A program made the translations under genes and the position numbers. Below, piece after piece: positions 36,553-43,472 of a stretch of 64,000 nucleotides of DNA. This stretch comes from Parasphingorhabdus halotolerans (GTDB lineage Bacteria; Pseudomonadota; Alphaproteobacteria; Sphingomonadales; Sphingomonadaceae). Positions within the stretch are counted from its first letter, which is position 1. Every line of letters starts with the position of its first letter. Under the pieces are notes generated by a model. It was given only the letters and a program-made list of their open reading frames with translations. It searched no databases and had not been told where the DNA came from. The stretch is taken from positions 2,852,001-2,916,000 of the forward strand of contig NZ_CP051217.1 in the NCBI RefSeq assembly GCF_012516475.1, given 5' to 3'.

Positions 36553-37132
36553 ACAGCAGTCTCTGCCCAGCGCAGAATTTAAGACAGAACTAACTAAGAC
36601 AATCCCGCACCTCAGGGCCTTTGGACGAAGTCTGTCCGGCAATCCCGACCTCGCGGATGATCTGGTTCAGGATACTTTGCTAAAAGCCTGGTCCGCTCGC
36701 AAACGTTTTGTTGCCGGCACATCAATGAAGGCGTGGACGTTCGTTATCCTTCGCAATACCTATTTCTCAAACATGCGCCGCAAGAAATTTACCGGCAATT
36801 ATGACGAGTTAGCAGCGGAGCGGATTTTATCAGCGCCCGCGCCCCAGCAAGACCCTATCCACTTGGCCGACTTGCAGCGCGGTCTGATGGAATTATCCGA
36901 TGACCAGAGGGAGGCGATAATATTGGTTGGCGCTGGGGGCTATTCATATGAAGAAGCAGCGGAGATAGCTAACTGTGCCATCGGCACTATGAAGAGCCGC
37001 GTTTCGAGAGCGCGCACGACGCTAGAAAATATCCTTGAAACAGGCAAATTTACCGGGCCCGATCAATCGCGCAACAGCACGGAAACAGCGCTGGAAAATA
37101 TTATAGGGGCCGTCGACAGGATTGCATCCTGA
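36545..37132 (+). CDS. ecfG: General stress sigma factor EcfG
   Basis: A 195-residue ECF sigma factor. Region 2 reads HLRAFGRSLSGNPDLADDLVQDTLLKAW, followed by GTSMKAWTFVILRNTYFSNMRRK. Region 4 reads ELSDDQREAIILVGAGGYSYEEAAEIANCAIGTMKSRVSRAR. The sequence and the neighbouring nepR and phyR identify it as the EcfG type that recognises GGAAC-N16/17-CGTT promoters, of which clear examples occur at 39144-39168 and 41505-41529 in this window. It is convergent with the phyR transcription unit. Confidence 0.93.
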   Translation: MTEQQSLPSAEFKTELTKTIPHLRAFGRSLSGNPDLADDLVQDTLLKAWSARKRFVAGTSMKAWTFVILRNTYFSNMRRKKFTGNYDELAAERILSAPAPQQDPIHLADLQRGLMELSDDQREAIILVGAGGYSYEEAAEIANCAIGTMKSRVSRARTTLENILETGKFTGPDQSRNSTETALENIIGAVDRIAS

Positions 37133-37167
37133 GCCCGAAAGCTGGCGGGGAAACAGTAGGTCCCGAA

Positions 37168-37296
37168 CTACCTCACAAACCAGAAAACAATGGCACCCAG
37201 CACAAGTATTGCGAGCGGAAGCGACCATGCGAGTGACCGCCGGTTCATTTTGCGAGGGCTGGCTTGGCGAATATCATCTGTCTCAGTAGTTTTCAT
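37168..37296 (-). CDS. 42-aa single-pass membrane protein coupled to phyR
   Basis: The minus strand reads ATG at 37296-37294 and stops at TAG 37170-37168. The ATG overlaps the phyR stop by one base (TAATG), a standard translational coupling. The product has a polar, basic N terminus (MKTTETDDIRQASPRKMNRR) followed by one hydrophobic helix (SLAWSLPLAILVLGAIVFWF) and VR. The Arg-rich start before the helix predicts an N-in orientation. No family was recognised. Coupling to the anti-anti-sigma factor gene suggests a role in the stress circuit, perhaps at the membrane; this is inference. Confidence 0.65.
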   Translation of the reverse strand: MKTTETDDIRQASPRKMNRRSLAWSLPLAILVLGAIVFWFVR

Positions 37297-38078
37297 TAAA
37301 TCTTGGCTTCCTGTTTGGTCGGTGAGAAGAAGAGCGCCTGGCTTATCGCCGCGCGGATAGCATTGGGTTGAAACGGTTTGGTGATTAAAAATGTTGGTTC
37401 CGGGCGTTCCCCTGTCAACAGGCGTTCCGGAAAAGCCGTAATAAAAATAACCGGTACGGAGAATTGGTTCAGAATATCATTGACCGCATCAATGCCAGAA
37501 CTCCCGTCTGCGAGTTGAATATCGGCGAGCACCAGGCTTGGCTTGGCTTTTTCGACGGCAGCGAGAGCGCCCTTGTGCGTGGTAGCAGTACCGCAAACGC
37601 AATGACCCAGATCGGTCACAATCTGTTCGAGTTCCATCGAAATAAGCGCTTCGTCTTCGATGATCAGAACATCGGACCGCATTTCCTCATCAATATCAGC
37701 AATCGCATCCTCAAGCAGGCCGTTGACGGAATTTTGTCCGACGTCGGCAATTTTCGCGACATCCTTGATGGAAAAACCCTCTAGCGCTGTTAGTAAAAGA
37801 ACCTGACGGCTGACCGGAGGAATTTTATTGAGATGATCTTGGCCGTCGGCATCCTCGCCATCGGTCTGGGTGTCGACATTAGCGCTTTCCCAGATTCCGG
37901 AAAAAATCCTGTAGAGTCCCACTCGGGCATTGTCTCTGGCAATCACTGAAGGATCGGCAACAATGGTCTCTAGTGTTGCTTTTACAAAGGTATCACCGCT
38001 TTTCTGACTACCGGTCAAAGCCCGGGCGTAGCGGCGCAAGTAAGGCAAATGCGGCTTTAGCGATTCGGATAGTGACAT
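37296..38078 (-). CDS. phyR: PhyR, anti-anti-sigma response regulator of the general stress response
   Basis: A 260-residue protein with the diagnostic PhyR layout: an N-terminal sigma-like domain (MSLSESLKPHLPYLRRYARALTG, SRQVLLLTALEGFSIKDVAKIA and DVGQNSVNGLLEDAIADID) and a C-terminal receiver. The receiver has IIEDEALISMELE, the phospho-accepting Asp in LVLADIQLADGSSG, Thr in FITAFPE and Lys in ITKPFQP. When phosphorylated it binds NepR and frees EcfG. ATG 38078 with GGAG upstream is chosen over a longer frame to 38132. The kinase at 39244 is a plausible phosphodonor. Confidence 0.95.
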   Translation of the reverse strand: MSLSESLKPHLPYLRRYARALTGSQKSGDTFVKATLETIVADPSVIARDNARVGLYRIFSGIWESANVDTQTDGEDADGQDHLNKIPPVSRQVLLLTALEGFSIKDVAKIADVGQNSVNGLLEDAIADIDEEMRSDVLIIEDEALISMELEQIVTDLGHCVCGTATTHKGALAAVEKAKPSLVLADIQLADGSSGIDAVNDILNQFSVPVIFITAFPERLLTGERPEPTFLITKPFQPNAIRAAISQALFFSPTKQEAKI

Positions 38079-38181
38079 AAATATTTTACTCCGTGGTCTC
38101 ACCTGTACGTTTTGCATCGGCAATGGTTGCAATCAACTGCAAATTTAGCGTTGTTTTTGCGGTGGTTTGCAAACTCTATTT

Positions 38182-38206
38182 GGAACCTATGCTCTGGCCA
38201 AGCGTA
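38182..38206 (+). promoter_or_regulatory. Possible EcfG promoter of the DUF883 gene
   Basis: GGAAC (38182-38186), 16 bases, CGTA (38203-38206), one base off the exact element. It lies 33 bases before the ATG at 38239 in a stress-gene neighbourhood. Confidence 0.5.
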
Positions 38207-38238
38207 TTAGTTTTTATTCAACCCAAAGGAGTATTCTG

Positions 38239-38529
38239 ATGACTGGTAATTACACCGACGAGATGGGTGCAGTGAAAACTGACCTCAAAATACTGAAAGA
38301 CGATTTGACAAAGCTTACCGAGAAAGTTTCGGCAGATGCCAAAACAAATGCGCGCGAATTACGGGACAAGGCCGCAGGGAAGATTGAAGAAGCGCGTACC
38401 ACTACTGTGAAAAAGGGTGCCAAGGGCCGCGCCAAAGCTGAAAAAGCGATCAAGGAAAATCCATTGGTCGGTATCGCGGCGACCGCAGGAATTGGACTGC
38501 TTGTAGGTGCATTTCTCGCGCGCCGGTGA
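38239..38529 (+). CDS. DUF883 (ElaB/YqjD-type) membrane-anchored protein
   Basis: A 96-residue protein. The N-terminal two thirds is a charged amphipathic helix (LKILKDDLTKLTEKVSADA, then ARELRDKAAGKIEEARTT), and the C terminus is a membrane anchor with NPLVGIAATAGIGLLVGAFLARR, the DUF883 signature. E. coli relatives ElaB and YqjD are stationary-phase, membrane-tethered, ribosome-associated proteins under RpoS; the analogous control here would be EcfG. ATG 38239 with AAAGGAG is preferred over an upstream frame at 38167. A strong terminator follows. Confidence 0.87.
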   Translation: MTGNYTDEMGAVKTDLKILKDDLTKLTEKVSADAKTNARELRDKAAGKIEEARTTTVKKGAKGRAKAEKAIKENPLVGIAATAGIGLLVGAFLARR

Positions 38530-38555
38530 AATTGCTCAAGACAACCTTAAAAAGG

Positions 38556-38585
38556 CGTGCGGTCCAAAAGCCGCACGTTTTTTTT
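38556..38585 (+). terminator. Intrinsic terminator after the DUF883 gene
   Basis: CGTGCGG (38556-38562), an 8-base loop and CCGCACG (38571-38577) are followed by eight T residues (38578-38585). It lies 27 bases after the DUF883 stop. A textbook Rho-independent terminator. Confidence 0.9.
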
Positions 38586-38606
38586 CGCTTTCCGAGACCG
38601 TCTTTG

Positions 38607-39092
38607 TCAGCTCATTATCATGGTCTTGTTGTCACCCATTTCTGGCTTCTTCCCGGTTATCTTCGCTTTTGCGAGTTCCCAAGTTTGCACGAGCGCAGAC
38701 TCTGGCGAGGACCAATATTCGGCTATCTCCGGTATAAAACAAATCGCCGCGACTTTAGGGTCGTCTTTATCGCACTTCAGCCAAGCTTCGGCCCAAGGTT
38801 CCCATAGGTCATCAATCTTGTCTGCATCGCGGCAAATAGCGGCATGCCCACTCATCGAAACATATGTTTCTTTCTCCGGGCAAGCATAAGTCAGGTTGCT
38901 TTGCTTGTCGGCGCCAATTTCGGCGGTCTTGTCTGAAGGTGTCTCGGTAAGAAACCAAATCTCTCCGCTATCGCGATAGAGCTTCCCTTTAATAGGTCGG
39001 CTGCGCAAATCATACTCATTTTCGGTGACAAGCATCGCGGTGCCGACATCGTCAATCATGTCGTATAGTTCTTCGCGATCGTAAGCGCTCAT
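38607..39092 (-). CDS. General stress protein 26-like pyridoxamine-phosphate-oxidase-fold protein
   Basis: A 161-residue split-barrel flavin-binding-type protein: REELYDMIDDVGTAMLVT, RPIKGKLYRDSGEIWFLTE, LTYACPEKETYVSMSGHA and WEPWAEAWLKCDKDDPKVAAI match the stress protein 26/PNPOx group. Members bind flavin or heme and are induced by general stress. An exact EcfG promoter (GGAAC-N16-CGTT) lies upstream on the minus strand, so it is a predicted member of the PhyR-EcfG regulon. It is convergent with the DUF883 gene. Confidence 0.9.
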   Translation of the reverse strand: MSAYDREELYDMIDDVGTAMLVTENEYDLRSRPIKGKLYRDSGEIWFLTETPSDKTAEIGADKQSNLTYACPEKETYVSMSGHAAICRDADKIDDLWEPWAEAWLKCDKDDPKVAAICFIPEIAEYWSSPESALVQTWELAKAKITGKKPEMGDNKTMIMS

Positions 39093-39143
39093 TAAAAATT
39101 CTCCTTTTCGTTGCTTTTAAATCCAAATAGGTCTCGCCCAATC

Positions 39144-39168
39144 AACGGATTACAGCGCTTTTCGTTCC
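39144..39168 (-). promoter_or_regulatory. EcfG promoter of the PNPOx-like gene
   Basis: On the minus strand GGAAC (39168-39164), a 16-base spacer and CGTT (39147-39144) form an exact match to the alphaproteobacterial EcfG consensus. It sits about 52 bases upstream of the start at 39092. Confidence 0.8.
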
Positions 39169-39243
39169 GAGAGATGCAACATAATTCAGATTTGATAGTT
39201 GTGACTTTATGCGGCAGACACTTCAGCCGAAACAGGAGCATGA

Positions 39244-40749
39244 ATGAACTCGATAGCCAGACCTGAGCACAGACTAAACCAGTCGTATGAAAATCGACGG
39301 CTGGAAACACTTGCGCAATATCACATTATGGATAGCGCGCCCGAGATCGCGTTTGATCGCGTGACAAGGCTTGCGGCCGATGTTTTTGGCGCGCCGATGG
39401 CATCTATCTCATTGATAGATCACAAGAGACAGTGGTTCAAATCCGCTGTAGGATTGAAAGAGCCTCAGACGCATCGAGATATTGCGATTTGCGCCCACGT
39501 TCTAGATAGTGGGGAGACATTGGTTGTCGAGGATGCCTCGCAAGACTCGCGATTTGACTGCAACCCGCTGGTGACCGGTGATCCGTTTATCAAATTTTAT
39601 GCAGGTGCACCCCTAGTCGCACCGAATGCGATGATTTTAGGAACACTCTGGATCGGAGATACGGGACCACGCGACCGACCGACTAAAAATCAGCTCGATC
39701 AGCTGCAAAGCATGGCCGAGATCGTAATGAGCGAAATGGAACTTCGCCGGGAAATTATCTTGCGTGAAAAAGCACAGAAAGCTGCAGCTCTGGATCGTAC
39801 CAATCTAGATCTGACACTGGCGCTGAGCAATACCGCGAGCTTTCGCGTTGATATTGAGACAGGCAAAATCGAGTGGGCCGGTGCTTATATGAAGGTTTGG
39901 GGGCAAGACGCGGGCGAATCACTGGTAACTGTTGATGAGGCGATGGATCGCATCCATCCTGATGATCGTCAGTCGGTGCAGGAGGCGATGGCGGAAGCTG
40001 CAAAGCCTGGTGTGATATATGATGCGCGGTTCCGCATCATATGGCCCTCTGGCGAAATACGCTGGATCGAGGGTGTCGGGGATCAAATCGAGATTAACGG
40101 TCGCCATACGTTGACCGGCCTCAACAAGGACATAACCAATTCGGTCGACCAGCAGGAAAAATTGCGGCTCCACACACGCGAACTTCATCACCGGCTCCGC
40201 AATTTATTCGCGACGCTGCAGTCGATCATGACCCTCACCAAAAAATCGGCCACGTCCATTGACGACTATATCGAACGGATCAGCGGACGCTTGCGAGCAC
40301 TAAACCGGGCCCAGCAAATATTGCTCGATACAAATTTTGTCACCGGATCATTCGCCGCCCTTGTCCGGGATTTATGCCAGACCTATCCGCGGGTACGCTC
40401 TTCCGGCCCTGACATCACGCTTCCGGAAAATGCGATGGTCTCCCTGTCTCTCGTACTGAATGAGCTGGCCACCAATGCCGCTAAATATGGGGCTTTGGCA
40501 GCCGATGAAGGAGAGGTTAATATCGATTGGGAAGTCCATTCCAACGATTCAGGACCGCAAGTCAAATTGTGCTGGTCCGAACAAGGCAGCGGAAAAAGCG
40601 ATGATGCCCCGGCTAGCACGGGCTTTGGATCATCATTGATTGACCACAGTATAACTCGCAACCTGCAGGGAAAGGTAAATCGTGACTGGACATCGGATGG
40701 TTTGGTCTGCACGATTATTTTTCCCGTTCCTGAAGATGGAAAAAAATAA
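39244..40749 (+). CDS. GAF-PAS sensor histidine kinase, HWE/HisKA_2 family
   Basis: A 501-residue soluble kinase with no membrane segments. A GAF domain spans about 20-165 (ICAHVLDSGETLVVEDASQD, FYAGAPLVAPNAMILGTLWI). A PAS fold follows at about 185-305 (ASFRVDIETGKIEWAGAYMKVWG, DGRRIHPDDRQS-like DRIHPDDRQSVQ, RIIWPSGEIRWIEGVGD). The phosphoacceptor motif is ELHHRLRNLFATLQSI with His, and the ATP domain has LVLNELATNAAKYGAL and GFGSSLIDHSI. Kinases of this family phosphorylate PhyR, and the gene lies 1.2 kb from phyR, so it is a candidate PhyR kinase. Its stop overlaps the next start by one base. Confidence 0.92.
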   Translation: MNSIARPEHRLNQSYENRRLETLAQYHIMDSAPEIAFDRVTRLAADVFGAPMASISLIDHKRQWFKSAVGLKEPQTHRDIAICAHVLDSGETLVVEDASQDSRFDCNPLVTGDPFIKFYAGAPLVAPNAMILGTLWIGDTGPRDRPTKNQLDQLQSMAEIVMSEMELRREIILREKAQKAAALDRTNLDLTLALSNTASFRVDIETGKIEWAGAYMKVWGQDAGESLVTVDEAMDRIHPDDRQSVQEAMAEAAKPGVIYDARFRIIWPSGEIRWIEGVGDQIEINGRHTLTGLNKDITNSVDQQEKLRLHTRELHHRLRNLFATLQSIMTLTKKSATSIDDYIERISGRLRALNRAQQILLDTNFVTGSFAALVRDLCQTYPRVRSSGPDITLPENAMVSLSLVLNELATNAAKYGALAADEGEVNIDWEVHSNDSGPQVKLCWSEQGSGKSDDAPASTGFGSSLIDHSITRNLQGKVNRDWTSDGLVCTIIFPVPEDGKK

Positions 40750-41486
40750 TGGCCCGAAAGGCGCTTTTGCGACGTATTTCCTTTTATGCCGATCTCGATG
40801 ATAACGATAAAGACGTCATCATACAGCTTAAGGGTCATGAAAAACGGTTTGAACGCAATTCCGATCTTATAGATGCCGGGCAGGAGCTGGATAGTATTTT
40901 GATCGTCAAGGACGGTTGGGCCATTCGTTATAAAACGCTGGAAGACGGGCGCCGTCAGGTGCTGAACGTGCTGCTTCCAGGCGATATGTTTGATTTGCAG
41001 GTGCTTGTTGCGGCCGAAGCTGATCATTCGGTATCAACCATAACCACGCTGGATGCTCTGTCGGTCAAACCATCAGTCTTTCGGGGGTTATTGACCGAAT
41101 CAGGCCGACTGACATTGGCTTTCTGGTGGATGCAGGTGCAAGAAGAAGCATTTCTGCGAGAACAGATCGTGCGCAACGGACAGCAGACTGCACGAGAACG
41201 GATCGGCCATTTTTTACTAGAGTTGCATCGCAGGCTGCAAATAGCAGATGAGGGTACACGAGACGGATTCCGCATGCCGCTTACCCAGACCGTGATTGCC
41301 GATGCGCTGGGCTTGACGCCCATTCATACCAACCGGGTACTTCGGCAATTGGAGCGGGATGAACTGATCGAACGTGAAAAAGGCTGGGTTGTGTTCAAGG
41401 ATGCCGGCCGATTGGCGGAGATATGCCAATTTGATCCGAGCTACTTTCATCTTGATGCGTTTCGGATGCGATTAGGGCGCGACTAG
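40749..41486 (+). CDS. Crp/Fnr-family regulator
   Basis: A 245-residue protein with an N-terminal cyclic-nucleotide-binding-type barrel (KGHEKRFERNSDLIDAGQELDSILIVKDGWAIRYK, VLLPGDMFDLQVL) and a C-terminal winged helix (MPLTQTVIADALGLTPIHTNRVLRQLERDELIE). It lacks the Cys cluster of Fnr and the full phosphate-binding cassette of Crp. The ATG overlaps the kinase stop (TAATG), so kinase and regulator are made together. This pairing resembles small Crp-family regulators found near HWE kinases in sphingomonads. Confidence 0.88.
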   Translation: MARKALLRRISFYADLDDNDKDVIIQLKGHEKRFERNSDLIDAGQELDSILIVKDGWAIRYKTLEDGRRQVLNVLLPGDMFDLQVLVAAEADHSVSTITTLDALSVKPSVFRGLLTESGRLTLAFWWMQVQEEAFLREQIVRNGQQTARERIGHFLLELHRRLQIADEGTRDGFRMPLTQTVIADALGLTPIHTNRVLRQLERDELIEREKGWVVFKDAGRLAEICQFDPSYFHLDAFRMRLGRD

Positions 41487-41504
41487 AAATTATTTTGCGA
41501 GTGC

Positions 41505-41529
41505 GGAACTGGATATGGCGACGAGCGTT
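41505..41529 (+). promoter_or_regulatory. EcfG promoter of the acidic lipoprotein gene
   Basis: GGAAC (41505-41509), a 16-base spacer and CGTT (41526-41529): an exact EcfG element 32 bases upstream of the ATG at 41562, starting 19 bases after the Crp-family gene. Confidence 0.82.
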
Positions 41530-41561
41530 GATCCCTTTGAACCAATGAAGGGAGTTCACTA

Positions 41562-41789
41562 ATGAATAAAATTTCAATTGTTGCTGTTGCGGCTACCGCA
41601 CTGTCTTTGACTGCTTGTGAAGCAAGTGTAAAAGAAGAAGGCGAAATGCCATCAATGGATGTAGAAGTGTCCGGCGATGCCGGTTCTCTGCCAGAGATTG
41701 ATGTTGAAACGGCTGACATCGAAGTAGGAACCGAAGAAGTCACTGTTGATGTTCCTGACGTTGATGTGAAGATGCCTTCCGAGCAATAG
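41562..41789 (+). CDS. Small acidic lipoprotein, EcfG-dependent
   Basis: A 75-residue product with a lipoprotein signal (ISIVAVAATALSLTAC, acylated Cys at 19). The mature part is only about 57 residues and extremely acidic, built from repeats of Val, Asp and Glu such as MDVEVSGDAGSLPEIDVETADIEV and VTVDVPDVDVKM. It has no recognised domain and is probably disordered or a simple beta repeat, possibly cation-binding. AAGGGAG lies before the ATG. An exact EcfG promoter precedes and a strong terminator follows, so it forms its own stress-induced unit. Confidence 0.82.
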   Translation: MNKISIVAVAATALSLTACEASVKEEGEMPSMDVEVSGDAGSLPEIDVETADIEVGTEEVTVDVPDVDVKMPSEQ

Positions 41790-41812
41790 TCTCGAAAATA
41801 CCAGATTTTATC

Positions 41813-41841
41813 AGGCCGGGCGAATTGTCCGGCCTTTTTTT
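41813..41841 (+). terminator. Intrinsic terminator after the lipoprotein gene
   Basis: AGGCCGG (41813-41819), a 9-base loop and CCGGCCT (41829-41835), with a T run to 41841. A clear Rho-independent terminator 24 bases after the stop. Confidence 0.9.
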
Positions 41842-42196
41842 GCGCAATAAATTCTCGTCTGGAATGCATAAGAAGTGTGTGTGTGGAAAATTCGGCTGGG
41901 AAACTGTACCCGGGATCAATGGGGACATGAATAGGCCAATTTCCCAGCCTGACTTTTGAAAATGAAATCCGAATTCGGGTGAAGTGCGAAACATCATCTC
42001 ATAGATAACCGCGGTTGCGCAAATTCGTTCCTAAAATAATCAAAATTATTTCGTCGGCTTGATTTGTGGCATAATTCGCAACATTTCCTGCTGTCCCGAC
42101 AGTGAATACCATCTGTGATGCCGTCGCTCCCGCCTTAAAATTTCCAAAAAAAAGCGCGACGCCTGAAAGACAAACACCCTCCTAACATATGTTATA
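41842..42196. other. Intergenic region upstream of the LexA-controlled operon
   Basis: About 355 bases, AT-rich in the middle (ATAATCAAAATTATTT near 42034). No coding frame or other repeat was recognised. The downstream end leads into the LexA box at 42197-42211, so the promoter of the repair operon should lie near 42150-42200. Confidence 0.5.
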
Positions 42197-42211
42197 GAAC
42201 ATAAACAGAAC
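42197..42211 (+). promoter_or_regulatory. LexA (SOS) box, GAAC-N7-GAAC
   Basis: GAAC at 42197-42200, 7 bases, GAAC at 42208-42211: an exact match in reverse orientation to the alphaproteobacterial LexA site GTTC-N7-GTTC. It is 18 bases upstream of the radical SAM gene start, where LexA would block transcription. Confidence 0.78.
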
Positions 42212-42229
42212 ATTTGCTAAGGAAGAGTA

Positions 42230-43471
42230 ATGTCCAAACTCACCCGAGCTGAAAAACTGGCGATTCTCGCCGACGCTGCCAAATATGACGCGTCCTGCGC
42301 ATCGAGCGGTTCTACCAGGAGAAATTCATTAAAGTCCGGCGGTATCGGTTCGACCAGCGGAATGGGCATTTGCCACAGCTATGCTCCGGATGGGCGCTGC
42401 ATCTCGCTGCTCAAAATCCTGATGACCAATTATTGCATGTTTGACTGCCTCTACTGCGTAAACCGCACGTCGAGTAACGTCCGCCGGGCGGCCTTCACGG
42501 TGAAGGAAATCGTCGACCTGACGCTGGATTTTTACAAACGCAATTATATTGAGGGTCTGTTCCTCTCATCGGGCATTATTCGCAGTCCCGACTATACGAT
42601 GGAGCAATTGGTGGAGGTCGCCCGGCACCTGCGAACCACCCACCGGTTTAGCGGCTATATCCATTTGAAGACCATTCCGGAGGCTGATCCCGATCTGCTG
42701 GCACAAGCGGGACGCTATGCTGACCGATTGTCGATTAATATCGAGCTGCCCGATGACAAATCCATCGCCAGACTAGCCCCCGAAAAAAATGGCGAACTGA
42801 TTCGGAAAACCATGGCCGGTCTCGGCAACAAAATCAGTGAAGCAAAAGCCGAACGCACAATCTCGCGTAAGGCTCCCATATTTGCTCCGGGCGGTCACAG
42901 CACGCAGATGATTATCGGAGCTGATGCATCCGATGATGGAAAAATCCTCAGAACCAGTAATAGTCTTTACGGAAAATTTGGCCTGAAGCGGGTTTATTAT
43001 TCAGCCTTTAGTCCTATCCCCGATGCAAGCCGGAGTTTGCCAATCAAGGCGCCGCCGCTGATGCGCGAACACCGGTTGTATCAGGCCGACTGGTTGCTTC
43101 GTTTTTACGGTTTTTCGGTAGATGAGATCATGTCGGGCGCGAAGACCGGGCATCTCGACCTGTCCATTGACCCCAAGCTGGCCTGGGCGTTGCAGAACAG
43201 GGCGCAATTCCCAGTCGATATCAACCGTGCAGAAAAGGAAAAGCTCCTACGGGTGCCGGGTTTGGGCACAACCGGCGTGGGAAAAATCCTCCGAGCCCGC
43301 CGATTTTCAGCGTTGCGATTGCGCGATTTGGAAAATATTTGCCAATCGGTGAAGAAAATTCTGCCGTTCGTTACTCTAACCGACTGGAATCCTGGAAACC
43401 AGCTCGATTCATTGAGCCTTTACGACCGACTGAAACCACCACCAAAGCAGCTTGACCTATTCAGTAGCTGA
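42230..43471 (+). CDS. Putative DNA modification/repair radical SAM protein (TIGR03916 type)
   Basis: A 413-residue radical SAM enzyme. The [4Fe-4S] motif is CMFDCLYC (Cys-x3-Cys-x2-Cys) in ILMTNYCMFDCLYCVNR. A C-terminal helix-hairpin-helix-like stretch, INRAEKEKLLRVPGLGTTGVGKILRARR, suggests DNA binding. The N terminus KLTRAEKLAILADAAKYDASCASSGS is characteristic of this family, which is nearly always paired with TIGR03915 proteins as here. The reaction is unknown. A LexA box 18 bases upstream places it in the SOS response. The next gene starts 2 bases after its stop. GGAAGAG precedes the ATG. Confidence 0.92.
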   Translation: MSKLTRAEKLAILADAAKYDASCASSGSTRRNSLKSGGIGSTSGMGICHSYAPDGRCISLLKILMTNYCMFDCLYCVNRTSSNVRRAAFTVKEIVDLTLDFYKRNYIEGLFLSSGIIRSPDYTMEQLVEVARHLRTTHRFSGYIHLKTIPEADPDLLAQAGRYADRLSINIELPDDKSIARLAPEKNGELIRKTMAGLGNKISEAKAERTISRKAPIFAPGGHSTQMIIGADASDDGKILRTSNSLYGKFGLKRVYYSAFSPIPDASRSLPIKAPPLMREHRLYQADWLLRFYGFSVDEIMSGAKTGHLDLSIDPKLAWALQNRAQFPVDINRAEKEKLLRVPGLGTTGVGKILRARRFSALRLRDLENICQSVKKILPFVTLTDWNPGNQLDSLSLYDRLKPPPKQLDLFSS

Positions 43472-43472
43472 C

